DNA of 64,000 nucleotides, taken from Pseudoips prasinana. Its lineage: Eukaryota > Arthropoda > Insecta > Lepidoptera > Nolidae. The position numbers and the translations under genes were made by a program. Each line of letters opens with the position of its first letter. The stretch's first letter is position 1. The notes under the pieces are model-generated. The model searched no databases. It saw only the letters and a list, made by a program, of their open reading frames with translations, and had not been told where the DNA came from. Positions 1 to 10,879 of the stretch are shown here, piece by piece. Location of the stretch: the NCBI GenBank assembly GCA_951640165.1, contig OX621234.1:10297001-10361000 (forward strand). The letters are read 5' to 3'.

Positions 1-2151
1 TATTCGAAATGTACATGCTTCAGCTTTATGACGTACACGCACCTTTGAAAGCCATAAAACTAAAACATATTCCAGCGCCTTGGCTCACACAGGACATACG
101 AAAATCGATTGATAAGAAAGCAGGAGCTAAATCGAAATATAAATCCAATCCATCCGCTGAAAACAAAAGTAAGTACGTTTCGGCCAGGAACCATAGTAAT
201 AAGGTGTGTAGGAATGCTCAACGCCAACACATCCACAGCTCTGTACAAAATGGAGACCCAGCCAAAGTCTGGAAGTATTTGAGATCAATAGGGATAGGAA
301 AATCACGCCAAGTTGACACTCCCAATAAATTAGACATAAATTCACTCAATAGTCATTTCTCAACTTCGTCCAACTTTGATAGGACAACCAAATTAAATAC
401 CTTACGGTACCTTTCATCAATTCCTATCCCTGATCATTCTGAGTTTGTCTTTAATCAGTTTTCCACTTATGATGTTAAGAAGAGCGTACTATCAATTACT
501 TCCAATTCCGTTGGAAGTGATTGTATCAGTCGCAATATGATCCTTCCTATCCTCGACGAAATCCTTCCGGTCCTTACCCACCTCCTTAATTTTTCCATTT
601 CTACAGCTACTTTTCCATCAACATGGAAAAGTGCTCAGACAATCCCACTACCTAAAAAACGGAATCCCTCATCCTTTTCCGAATATCGTCCCATCTCCAT
701 ACTACCATTCCTGTCCAAAGTTCTGGAACGCCTCGTCCACAACCAACTGAGTACATTCCTCTCCAAGAATATCCTACTTAATCCTTCACAGTCCGGTTTT
801 CGTCCAGGTCACAGTACAGCCACCGCTCTTATCAATATTGCGGATGATATTCGACTAGGCATGGAATGTGGAAAGTTCACGGTGCTTGCGCTGCTTGATT
901 TTAGCAACGCATTCAACACTGTGGACTTTGACATTCTACTTGGCATATTACGCTCTCTTAATATATCTCCAATGGTAATTGATTGGTTTCGTAGTTACCT
1001 GTTTGGCCGTCGGCAACGGATTCGTATTGACGATAACTACTCGTCGTGGTGTTACACCAGTGCTGGCGTGCCACAGGGTGGCGTTTTATCTCCACTACTC
1101 TTCACTATATTTATAAATTCGATTTCCTCTCGCTTAACTTCTTCCTACCACCTTTATGCCGACGACTTACAAATATACACTCAGGCACCGGTTGAGCACC
1201 TTAGCGATGGCATTGATATTATTAACAATGATATGGAGAAAATCAACAAATGGAGCACAGACCACGGTCTCACAGTAAACCCCTCCAAAACTCAGGTCAT
1301 CGTGATTGGCAGTTCTAGAATGCACAACAAAGTTGACTGGACCCATACCCCTCGAGTAATATTTAACAATACAATAATACCACTCAGTGAAAGGGTTAAA
1401 AACTTGGGGGTATACTTTGATCGAACACTGTCTTGGGGTCCACAAATAGAACAGACCAGTCGCAAATTATATGCTGCAGCAGGATCCTTAAGGAGGTTAC
1501 GTAATTTTCTCCCAATTGCCACCAAAATTGCACTAGCTCAATCCCTCCTTCTTCCAATCCTTGACTATGCTGACGCCAGCTATCTTGACCTTACGGAGGA
1601 CAAACTAGATAAACTCGAGCGACTTCAAAACTTCTGCATAAGGTTCATATTTGGACTCCGCAAATATGATCATGTTTCCGAATTTCGTAGAAAACTCGAG
1701 TGGTTACCCATTCGCCTTCGCCGAAATACTCATGTACTCTCCCTTCTTTATAGCATTTTATTTAATCCCACGGCTCCCTTTTACCTCAAGATTAGGTTTC
1801 AATTCCTATGTGACACACATTCTAGGTCCTTGAGATCGTCAGAGAATCTAGAACTCCAGTTGCCCACACATTCTACCAATTTCTACGACAAATCTTTCAC
1901 TGTACAGGCTGCTCGATTGTGGAATTCACTCCCTCTGTATATCAGACGCGCGCAAACTTTAAGTTCTTTCAAAACACTTTTAAAAAAACATTATCAATCA
2001 CTTTAATCTTCACAGCTCGCGATCTTCCATCTTCCTCAAAAATTTCTTTAGTCTTGATTATTATTATTTATATTTATTTATAGTATATTAAAAAGTAGGG
2101 AACTATATATATTTATATATAGGTATATTTTTATGTTATATATCTATATAT

Positions 2152-2188
<37 letters not shown>

Positions 2189-2405
2189 TGTACCTAGGTA
2201 GGTACATATATGTAAATTTATATAAGTAGATGCACTGCCAACTACCACTTTATCTCCCTGCATTGCTTTGGTTCATCCAACGGTTGTCTGGAAGAGATTG
2301 CTGTATTAGCGATAAGACCGCCGTTTGTACCTTATTATATAAGTTAACTGATATTATAATGTTATGCTTCAATTTGGTGCAATAAAGTGTTATCTATCTA
2401 TCTAT
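1..2405 (+). mobile_element. Non-LTR retrotransposon (CR1/Jockey-like), 3' portion
   Basis: The element enters from the left edge, so its endonuclease part lies outside the window. It carries the RT frame, then a roughly 400-bp AT-rich 3' UTR with a TA-rich microsatellite (about 2097-2182), an AATAAAG-type polyadenylation signal near 2380 and a short TATC tandem tail at about 2389-2404. A short tandem-repeat tail instead of poly-A is known in CR1-related clades. The relative ending near 52031 has the same tail and a similar GATAAGACCGCC motif, which fixes the 3' end. Clade is inferred from RT motifs only. Confidence 0.85.
9..2006 (+). CDS. Reverse transcriptase ORF2, C-terminal 665 aa (5' end outside window)
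   Basis: This is the RT of a LINE, which makes cDNA of its own RNA at the nicked target site. The frame is open to the window edge (codons for F and E precede the first ATG), so the ATG at 9 is probably internal and the AP endonuclease domain should lie upstream. Residues 1-130 resemble the endonuclease-RT linker. Visible RT blocks are YRPISILPFLSKVLERLV, QSGFRPGHSTATAL, motif A ALLDFSNAFNT with its Asp near residue 297, motif B GVPQGGVLSPLLF from residue 353, and the catalytic YADD at 383-386. The C-terminal part (LPILDYADASYLDLTEDKLD, then RLWNSLPLYIRRA) is typical of CR1/Jockey-like ORF2. There is no frameshift or stop over 665 codons, so this copy is young. Confidence 0.9.
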   Translation: MYMLQLYDVHAPLKAIKLKHIPAPWLTQDIRKSIDKKAGAKSKYKSNPSAENKSKYVSARNHSNKVCRNAQRQHIHSSVQNGDPAKVWKYLRSIGIGKSRQVDTPNKLDINSLNSHFSTSSNFDRTTKLNTLRYLSSIPIPDHSEFVFNQFSTYDVKKSVLSITSNSVGSDCISRNMILPILDEILPVLTHLLNFSISTATFPSTWKSAQTIPLPKKRNPSSFSEYRPISILPFLSKVLERLVHNQLSTFLSKNILLNPSQSGFRPGHSTATALINIADDIRLGMECGKFTVLALLDFSNAFNTVDFDILLGILRSLNISPMVIDWFRSYLFGRRQRIRIDDNYSSWCYTSAGVPQGGVLSPLLFTIFINSISSRLTSSYHLYADDLQIYTQAPVEHLSDGIDIINNDMEKINKWSTDHGLTVNPSKTQVIVIGSSRMHNKVDWTHTPRVIFNNTIIPLSERVKNLGVYFDRTLSWGPQIEQTSRKLYAAAGSLRRLRNFLPIATKIALAQSLLLPILDYADASYLDLTEDKLDKLERLQNFCIRFIFGLRKYDHVSEFRRKLEWLPIRLRRNTHVLSLLYSILFNPTAPFYLKIRFQFLCDTHSRSLRSSENLELQLPTHSTNFYDKSFTVQAARLWNSLPLYIRRAQTLSSFKTLLKKHYQSL

Positions 2406-2557
2406 TTCGACATGTGTTCGTCGATGAATCACTTCTGTAGGAAATCGGTTTGTAACGTAAAAATCAACAGGAGCAGGAAAACTGATTTTTATCAGTGATT
2501 TATCAGCGTGCATCTTTATCTAATATAGAAAATAAAATTCGCTCGTAACATTTTTTT

Positions 2558-2903
2558 TAAACTCTGATGTCATTCATAAATGTTGAAGGGCCTTCAATCT
2601 ACCCCTTATTGTAAATCATTGTAGGTATTTGATGATAGACTGAACAGTCTATCATCAAATACCAATCAATACCAACAGTTCACATTTTCCGCAACTACAC
2701 CAAGTAAACGTGCACCATGTGAGAAAGTGGATAATACTTGTGTACTTACTCTTGTTACCTGCAGTTTTCCTAGTATCGTAGCATGTTACATGTTTATTCG
2801 TACTGAGACCGGTACTATACGATACAATATGATGGCAATATTCAACATATAACGCGGGGTGGGTTAAGGGAACTTCAAAATTCATGAAAGACATCAGAGT
2901 TTA
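2558..2903. mobile_element. MITE-like element with imperfect terminal inverted repeats
   Basis: The left end begins TAAACTCTGATGTCATTCAT and the right end is its imperfect reverse complement, closing with ACATCAGAGTTTA. The arms match, with several mismatches, over about 45 bp. The 346-bp interior has no coding frame and contains the 18-bp palindrome at 2624-2663. The superfamily cannot be assigned. Confidence 0.5.
2624..2663. repeat. Perfect 18-bp palindrome, 4-nt loop
   Basis: GGTATTTGATGATAGACT is followed by GAAC and its exact reverse complement. It lies inside the MITE-like element and could form a hairpin or cruciform. Confidence 0.9.
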
Positions 2904-2905
2904 AT

Positions 2906-3784
2906 GAATTTGTTGAGATCGAATTTTATGTTCTATGTTAGATAAAGATCTAGTCATTCAGTCCGTCCAAACGTAAAAATTTTGATAAGAAATAGTTTCC
3001 AAATTACTTTTCTTCAATTGTACAATAACTGATGACAACCAATTGTGCACTGATTCGATATTTATACAATGTGGTCCACACTTCTGTGCTAAACGAGCAT
3101 ATAAAATAAAAAACGTTTTTATTCACGTAGACTTTAAAAAAGCGCTTGTAAATAGTCAGAACATGTTTGTAGTAATATAGTTGTATACATTATTATTTCT
3201 AGTAACATAGATATTTAGGCACACATTGTATTGATTGTATGAAAACATATATAAAAATTATTTTATAATAGCAATGATCTATAGCTAGCTCGTATCAAGT
3301 TATTGTCAAGAGATTATAATTAAGTTTAATTATCTAGTTTAAGTCTACTATTTTTACTACATATCGTCAATGGTTCTGTCTATATTAAGGTATTATTATT
3401 ATGACGGACCTTGTGTTAATAACGACGGTCGCGCTTTAATGATACTACCGGATCCAATGCGCCCCAACTGAGAAGACCCAAACTCAGTGGGTTCATCTAC
3501 TACCGGTTTCAACACGACCCAGTTGAGACAGTCCGGCAAAACATACTCAAGCGGGTATGCACACGGGATTTGGTCCAATTAGAGTAATTTTTTAGCAGGC
3601 AAACACAATATATGCTCGATCGGTTGTCTGAATGCTTATTATTTAGATTATATTTAGGTATACAAAAGAAAAACTTCGAAACAATAACATTATTCATTTT
3701 GAGACAGAGTCAATAATTTTAAATTAAGTATATGATAGCTATCATATTACAGATAGTTCACGTAACTCAGCAGATCAGTCATGT
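2906..3784. other. Non-coding AT-rich stretch with one LINE 3'-end relic
   Basis: No coding frame is convincing. At about 3108-3172 (TTTATTCACGTAGACTTTAA, then AAAGCGCTTGTAAATAGTCA) lies a segment repeated at 18855-18913. Its reverse complement looks like a LINE 3' UTR end with a poly-A tail. The rest shows nothing I recognise. Confidence 0.5.
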
Positions 3785-4250
3785 CTATATGGCTACAAGA
3801 TCTCCAGCGAGCAATGTGCAGGTAGGTAGTGAGAGCCAGACGTCTTTGTCATCGATGTACTTTTTAATGGTGTAATAACCCCTAGCCATATGTACACGTT
3901 TAATATGTGTTTTAAAACTTGTGTCAGGCAGATCAGTAATTTGAGTAGGAAGCTTGTTATAAAACCTTATACAATTTTCTAAAATTGATTTATTTGTTTT
4001 GCTTACTCTAAAGCCTGGTATGGCTAGTTTGTTTTTATTCCTAGTATTTATATTATGCAGTTCACTTTTCTTTTTATATTTTTCAATATTTTTTCTAACA
4101 AACATTATATTCTGATATATATATTCCGAAACAACATAATGCTATGAAAATACGCGAAATACACTAATCTAGCAGTTTGTTCATCTGACAATTCTCTTAT
4201 TTTCCAGACAGCATAGGAAGCCGAACTTAATTTACCTGCTAATAGTAGGA
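3785..4250 (-). pseudogene. RT C-terminal remnant of a non-LTR retrotransposon
   Basis: The minus strand encodes RNKNKLAIPGFRVSKTNKS and CIRFYNKLPTQITDLPDTSF, the usual C-terminal end of CR1/Jockey-like ORF2. Upstream, in another frame, come KLSSASYAVWKIRELSDEQ and ARLVYFAYFHSIM, which normally precede it. A frame change and missing sequence near 4105 separate the two pieces. Only about 155 codons survive, so this is a dead 5'-truncated copy of a family different from the one at 9-2006. Confidence 0.75.
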
Positions 4251-4430
4251 GAGCTGGCACGCATTTCTGGCTAGGTATTTGAAGCAAGCTGAAAAATCAA
4301 AAATTTAGGGGTTGGTTTAGACCCGCTACCCGCCAGCCAGGTCTGCAGTTCCGTGTTGGGTGTGTCTGAAGAGCTATAGGACAAGTTTTCAGCTTGCCTC
4401 AAATACCTACCCAAAAATGCGTGCCAGCTC
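4251..4430. mobile_element. Short fold-back/MITE element with about 45-bp terminal inverted repeats
   Basis: GAGCTGGCACGCATTTCTGG at 4251 continues to GAAGCAAGCTGAAAA. The right end (4386-4430) is the reverse complement with a few differences and closes GCGTGCCAGCTC. The interior is about 90 bp and non-coding. It abuts the RT remnant, so it probably inserted into it. Confidence 0.65.
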
Positions 4431-4448
4431 TTTGACTATAACTTTTCA

Positions 4449-4600
4449 ATCTGATCATATTTATCGAATAGTATTTAAAAAAAATTAAGTATATGAGTGA
4501 CCGATATTTTTTTTTTCAATCTGATCATATTTATCAAATAGTATTAGTATTTAAAAAAAAATAAGTATCTGAGTAACCGATTTTTTTTTGATTTCATGCT
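4449..4600 (+). repeat. Two direct copies of a 70-bp AT-rich unit
   Basis: TCAATCTGATCATATTTATC followed by (A/G)AATAGTATT, a poly-A run and GAGTRACCGAT occurs at about 4447 and again at about 4516. The second unit overlaps the start of the 404-bp direct repeat at 4540. Confidence 0.7.
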
Positions 4601-4943
4601 TTATTTATAGCTGATCTTCAAGGACACATCCAGAATTCCTGCATATTTAAAGATATTATTTTAGGAGCAGTGAAACTTAAGTTAGAATACGCATTTGTTA
4701 GCTTTCACAGGTAGGTACGTCAGACAGATTACTAAGATAGCATGAACGTTTGGAGTTGTTGTAGGTTTCAATTTAGGTATCGAGCAGTGCCCCTGACAGT
4801 GACCTACTTCCTAAGGAATCAATATTACTAACTTAGAGTTAGACCAAATGCGAGAAAGGGATGCATAACGATAACGGTTCATTCTTTTCATGTATTGTAA
4901 CTTCACAATGAATACGTTTGCGGAGGTCTAATTCTGACAAATA
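4540..4943 (+). repeat. 404-bp direct repeat, left copy
   Basis: This unique-looking non-coding segment (starts AGTATTAGTATTTAAAA, ends TTCTGACAAATA) recurs at 6189-6592 with no difference that I can see. It flanks the RT fragment at 4944-6188. Confidence 0.9.
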
Positions 4944-6190
4944 AATTAAATACCTTACGGTACCTTTCATCAATTCCTATCCCTGATCATTCTGAGTTTG
5001 TCTTTAATCAGTTTTCCACTTATGATGTTAAGAAGAGCGTACTATCAATTACTTCCAATTCCGTTGGAAGTGATTGTATCAGTCGCAATATGATCCTTCC
5101 TATCCTCGACGAAATCCTTCCGGTCCTTACCCACCTCCTTAATTTTTCCATTTCTACAGCTACTTTTCCATCAACATGGAAAAGTGCTCAGACAATCCCA
5201 CTACCTAAAAAACGGAATCCCTCATCCTTTTCCGAATATCGTCCCATCTCCATACTACCATTCCTGTCCAAAGTTCTGGAACGCCTCGTCCACAACCAAC
5301 TGAGTACATTCCTCTCCAAGAATATCCTACTTAATCCTTCACAGTCCGGTTTTCGTCCAGGTCACAGTACAGCCACCGCTCTTATCAATATTGCGGATGA
5401 TATTCGACTAGGCATGGAATGTGGAAAGTTCACGGTGCTTGCGCTGCTTGATTTTAGCAACGCATTCAACACTGTGGACTTTGACATTCTACTTGGCATA
5501 TTACGCTCTCTTAATATATCTCCAATGGTAATTGATTGGTTTCGTAGTTACCTGTTTGGCCGTCGGCAACGGATTCGTATTGACGATAACTACTCGTCGT
5601 GGTGTTACACCAGTGCTGGCGTGCCACAGGGTGGCGTTTTATCTCCACTACTCTTCACTATATTTATAAATTCGATTTCCTCTCGCTTAACTTCTTCCTA
5701 CCACCTTTATGCCGACGACTTACAAATATACACTCAGGCACCGGTTGAGCACCTTAGCGATGGCATTGATATTATTAACAATGATATGGAGAAAATCAAC
5801 AAATGGAGCACAGACCACGGTCTCACAGTAAACCCCTCCAAAACTCAGGTCATCGTGATTGGCAGTTCTAGAATGCACAACAAAGTTGACTGGACCCATA
5901 CCCCTCGAGTAATATTTAACAATACAATAATACCACTCAGTGAAAGGGTTAAAAACTTGGGGGTATACTTTGATCGAACACTGTCTTGGGGTCCACAAAT
6001 AGAACAGACCAGTCGCAAATTATATGCTGCAGCAGGATCCTTAAGGAGGTTACGTAATTTTCTCCCAATTGCCACCAAAATTGCACTAGCTCAATCCCTC
6101 CTTCTTCCAATCCTTGACTATGCTGACGCCAGCTATCTTGACCTTACGGAGGACAAACTAGATAAACTCGAGCGACTTCAAAACTTCTAG
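4944..6190 (+). pseudogene. Internal RT fragment, duplicate of 391-1635
   Basis: Bases 4944-6188 match 391-1635 at a constant offset of 4553. The encoded residues, from the palm N-terminal part through motif A, GVPQGG and YADD to the ERLQNF block, are identical wherever I compared them. Both ends are internal to the LINE: the true 5' part and the 3' UTR with its TATC tail are missing. Normal target-primed reverse transcription starts at the 3' end, so it does not explain this copy. The frame stops at 6188-6190 in flanking sequence. It is either a very recent template-switch insertion or an assembly artefact. Confidence 0.9.
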
Positions 6191-6592
6191 TATTAGTATT
6201 TAAAAAAAAATAAGTATCTGAGTAACCGATTTTTTTTTGATTTCATGCTTTATTTATAGCTGATCTTCAAGGACACATCCAGAATTCCTGCATATTTAAA
6301 GATATTATTTTAGGAGCAGTGAAACTTAAGTTAGAATACGCATTTGTTAGCTTTCACAGGTAGGTACGTCAGACAGATTACTAAGATAGCATGAACGTTT
6401 GGAGTTGTTGTAGGTTTCAATTTAGGTATCGAGCAGTGCCCCTGACAGTGACCTACTTCCTAAGGAATCAATATTACTAACTTAGAGTTAGACCAAATGC
6501 GAGAAAGGGATGCATAACGATAACGGTTCATTCTTTTCATGTATTGTAACTTCACAATGAATACGTTTGCGGAGGTCTAATTCTGACAAATA
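6189..6592 (+). repeat. 404-bp direct repeat, right copy
   Basis: Second copy of 4540-4943. The original continuation appears to be here (ACAAATACAAATACAAG), because at 4943 the sequence instead runs directly into LINE sequence. Confidence 0.9.
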
Positions 6593-7108
6593 CAAATACA
6601 AGTACTTAGTAAAGTTATTTTGTTCCATTTATTTTCTTACGTCTAACATAGATCAGCGGTAACTAAGAAATGACATGCATAGCCCTGCTTCCAGAAAGCT
6701 CAAATGTATGACACTGACATACCATTCATAGACATACCATACCATATAGTACATAATAAGTATCACCAATTTTAATCTTTTTAATTCATTTGAACCACTG
6801 CGTGGACTATTATTATTAATTCTAGCTCTTTTGAAATTACATTTCTTATTTCTGTTCCATTTTAATTGATCCATGTTAATTCCTTACAAAGGTTAAGATC
6901 AGATAAACTAAATGTACTAAACTTTACTAATGACAACTCAGGGTAGAAATATACATCAAAATTAAAATAGTATACAAGTGTCGAAAAGCTAAGCTAAATA
7001 GCATTATATTATTTTCGTTAAAATAGTGAACTGAATGTCACGAGTAAGGATTCATGAATTTATTATTTCAATTTGAGGAATATAACGCAATAATAAATGC
7101 AGAATAAA

Positions 7109-7167
7109 TATAAAATCAAGTGATGTCATAGCCGTATATATTGATATTGTAATCACTTGATTTTATA
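7109..7167. repeat. Perfect 16-bp palindrome, 27-nt loop
   Basis: TATAAAATCAAGTGAT and its exact reverse complement. Confidence 0.85.
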
Positions 7168-7764
7168 CTAAACGTTGGTGTTAAGCGTAACGCATAAAAT
7201 ACAATTTATGATATTCTATAAGCTGAAAATTACATAATGACTAAAAACTACAACGACGACCAACTACGCTTAACCACTCAGAAATGAGAAGTAAATGCTT
7301 AGAAGAGTACTAAGGTTGCAGAAATTTGAAACAGTTAACTTCTATTCTACACACAAATGATACACACAAAAGTAAACTTGATGGGCGTCGGGGTTGTAAC
7401 CCAAATCTACCCGCACACAATGAAGTTTGCCCGCAAAATACCGCCACCGAACGAAAGAGTGAGTGAGATAGTTATATGTTTGGCAGTTTGTTGAGTATTT
7501 TGTTGATATATCAAACCACCCCAGCCACCCCGGCTGGGGTGCTATACAACTTAATAATAGGAATGGGATGGAGGACAAAGATACTGAAACAAGTTACTGC
7601 TGCTTGATCATATGCTCCTAGTACTCATCGAGCAATTGCTCAAATTTCACGTGACCTCATCTATGCTTTGCGCAAATAAATATATGAATCACGTTGTTAC
7701 TTGTGAAGAGTTGAGGTGTTTGTATCTTATTTAATAAATTTCAATCTCATACCAACAAGAGTAA

Positions 7765-7817
7765 AGTAAAGAAAACCAATAAATAGTAGCCACTCTTTCT
7801 TATTGGTTTTCTTTACT
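7765..7817. repeat. Perfect 17-bp palindrome, 19-nt loop
   Basis: AGTAAAGAAAACCAATA and its exact reverse complement ending at 7817. Confidence 0.85.
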
Positions 7818-8189
7818 GGTCTCAGAGCAGTAAGAAATATGTGATGATTATAGTGAATGCGACATTCATCCCCTCTAAGTACATATCAGGTACAAATAAT
7901 TATTTTAATAATTTTGTACTTTTTCAGTAATTTTCGTAAAAAAGGATATATCAAATCGTGTCAATTTTATCATATAATGAAATTATTATGATGATGTATT
8001 GAGATGAACAGGAGATTCAAACTGCTGAAATTCATTTTATATGGACTTGTGCCATGTTTCCGAAACAAATTTTTGCGATTACACATTTTTTTCATTTAGA
8101 AGTGCAGCAACTATAGGCGATACATAATTTTCAGGGTAAAATTTTGTGTGAACATTATAAGTAATAAGTAATAATATTATTATAAGTAA

Positions 8190-9780
8190 TAATATTATTG
8201 TATTATAAGAATCGTTTAGATCTAATTGTGGAATAGGGTATGATTGGCATCAAACACATACATTTTTACTAATATGATGCTTCAAAGAGGAATTAAACTT
8301 CTACTATTAAAAAGCATAGGTACATCAAAATATGTACACACCACCTAAACATTGAAATAAATATAACATTAATTAATAAAGTATTATTGAAAACGTGTCT
8401 AGCGCGGAGGATAAGATAGACACTTCACAACGACTTCAGTCTCGTCGTATTTTCTGTCCGAAAATATATATCATAAACAAAATCATCACTCCCAAAGTTA
8501 CCCAACTTTTTACGTTGAAATCGTCAAAGATCGAAACAGTTTGATATGATGGTACTAGGAGCATATAAACTAGTAGAGTCAAAAGGGCAATAGTTTATAG
8601 TTCGCTATATTATAACTACCTTTGCAGTATCAAGCAAATTTGGGGCGTATAGTAAGGTGTTTCACTTCAATATCAAACGCTCCCAACATGGAATTCAGTA
8701 TTTTTCATGGAGTTGCGCAACACTGGTATCTCTGTAAGATGGTATTTTCAACTGTTTTAGCGAATTTATAACATAAAATAACATAATAGTAGAAAATTAT
8801 GACTTAAAATCTAATTGTTTTTAACGTCCGAATATATTTACACCAGCACTGTTAAGCTTTATTTCAATATTTCAGGTTTTGAATGGTTTTCAGATGATCG
8901 TTGAACCAGTGTAGGAGACAATAAGTTTCCTAAAATGTACCACGTGATAGGGTACTACTATTTATTGATTGTGTGAGAGGAATTTATCCACAGATATGTA
9001 TTTGTAAGTCTGCTCTTAATTAACACGGTTTAAATATAGGAAAATAATAATTTCAGTGCGTTATAGAATTAATTATATGCAGGCAATATATAAAAAAAAA
9101 TTGTATTAGACTCATGGCTGAGGACTTCTAATTAGGCAAAATTTACACGCCATGTATATCCTAAACAGAATTCTGACTAGCTAATTTATTGACTGAAATA
9201 TAGTGAAATTATTTGTCGAAATTATTGACAACAGAAACGCGTAATATGAGTATCGTTTTCTAATGAAGTTAATAATTTTCTGTCGTAGCACGTAGGAACT
9301 ACGCCGTAGCAAAGCTTTTATTTTGCGCCGTAACGCAGATATTGTAAGAACTCACAAATTAGGTCTACGAATATATTATTTCGCAATTGTTATAATATAA
9401 TGGAAATAAAAAAGAAAATTAATTGATACAAAATAGCCTTCGGAATAAATAAACTATTAAAGAAAGATTTCCTTCTCTTGATAAGATGAAAGGGTCCCAT
9501 GGAGCTAATAAGGTGGCACAAAAGTTAAGTACGAAACTATAATAATTTTGGTATTAAAATATAAGAAAATAGAAAAAGTTGTCTATTTGTTTAATAACAA
9601 GTCAATTTGCTGTTGTTTTTATATAAAAATGATATGCCACGATCTCATATGACTACTCAACAATCCGTGAAGAAAGAAAATTGACCTAAAATGTAGTTCA
9701 TTTTTTCATTTATAAGTGAAGTATTTATATAATTGACGGCGTTTAATTTCAACATATTTTTTATCTTATTATAAGAATCA
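8190..9780 (+). repeat. First unit of a diverged tandem duplication (about 1.6 kb period)
   Basis: Landmarks TTATAAGAATCRTTTAGA (8205 and 9772) and CAATATCAAACGCTCCCAAC (about 8669 and 10300) recur about 1.6 kb apart. The best-preserved part is 8660-9165 against 10288-10865. It also contains a dispersed motif near 8545 (GATGGTACTAGGAGCATATA). There is no coding frame. Related but more diverged segments lie at 13545-15290. Confidence 0.7.
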
Positions 9781-9814
9781 TTTAGAACTAATTGCAAATT
9801 GGGTATGATTGGTT

Positions 9815-10110
9815 TTGGTTAAGATAGTTGCCCCGATACTTCATGTCCCGGGTTTGATTCTCGCACAGGACGGACTATTTTGTGACCGAACAGGACTTTC
9901 AAAACCAAGTTTGGCTTTGTTAGTCATGTTCGCGCTCATGCAAGGGCCCAGGCCAACACAAGCTAAGGGTATCGCCGTCGACGCATACGTCTGGGTGGAC
10001 ATCATCATCATCAGTTCTGAGTCAGAATGTACTTTATAGCCGTCAATTATTTATCTGTAAAGTACCCTGCGAAACAGGAATTAATTTCACTACTGCGGTC
10101 GTCTTTAAAA
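9815..10110 (+). mobile_element. tRNA-derived SINE (family alpha), degraded
   Basis: It has a B-box-like GGGTTTGATTCTCGCACAGG. TTCTGAGTCAGAATGTACTT and an ACAGGAATTAATTT block follow further on. It shares this layout with 13548-13760, 15738-15890 and, on the minus strand, 60800-60930. The A box is weak here. Confidence 0.6.
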
Positions 10111-10531
10111 CAAAAGAATGTCGGGAAATAGTCTATACATCAGTGTAGGAAATGTGCTTGTATATATGTAATATTTTCGAATTATTTGTATCCTCAACCT
10201 TGACGTCAGCCTCATTTTGTCATAATTTAAATCATATTTCGTCATCGTGCTATCATTTTTAATTTGGTGCTTAAAGTAATGTATTTATTTCACTTTAATA
10301 TCAAACGCTCCCAACATGGACTTAAGTATTTTAAGTGAAATTGAGCAACGCTGGTATCTCTATAAGATGGTATTTTCAACTGTTTTAGCGAATTTATAAC
10401 ATAAAATAACATAATAGTAGAAAATTATGACTTAAAATCTAATTGTTTTCAACGTCTCAATCTATTTAAACCAACACTGTTAAGCTTTCTTTCAATATTT
10501 CAGATTTTAAATGGTTTTCAGATGATCGTTG

Positions 10532-10625
10532 AACCAATGTAGGACTCAATAAAAGTTTCTAAAAATATACCACGCCCTATCACGTGGTATATTTTTAGAA
10601 ACTTTTATTGAGTCCTACATTGGTT
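10532..10625. repeat. Perfect 43-bp palindrome, 8-nt loop
   Basis: The left arm starts AACCAATGTAGGACTCAATA and ends ATACCACG at 10574. The right arm, 10583-10625, is its exact reverse complement. The paralogous unit near 8905-8960 reads straight through (TACCACGTGATAGGG), so the palindrome arose by copying the complementary strand back over itself. Confidence 0.95.
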
Positions 10626-10879
10626 ACTATTATCGATCTACTACTATTTATCGATTGTGTGAGAGGGACTTATCCACAAATTGGTATCTGTAAATCTACT
10701 CTTAATTTATACGGTTCAAATATAGGCATATAATATTTTCAGTTCGCTATATAATTAAATATATGCAGGAAATATATAAAAAGCGTATTTGAATTTAATA
10801 CCCCATATTTTTAATACTTAGGGTTAAGGCCTTCTTATAAGGCAAATTTTAGACGCCTTGTACAGAATTCTGAATAGCT

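Larger units (their letters stand above)
6593..8189. other. Non-coding stretch without a recognisable gene
   Basis: No frame here resembles a protein. It holds two palindromes (7109-7167 and 7765-7817) and a GC-richer patch at 7375-7560 of unknown origin. Confidence 0.6.

Noticed and set aside
1167..1525. Minus-strand frames of 92 and 77 codons, repeated at 5720-6078
   Set aside because: Antisense shadows of the LINE RT; they recur only because the RT is duplicated.
4540..6592. 404-bp repeats as an unusually long target-site duplication of a retrotransposition
   Set aside because: The insert lacks the LINE 3' UTR and tail, which target-primed reverse transcription would include. A template switch or assembly artefact fits better.
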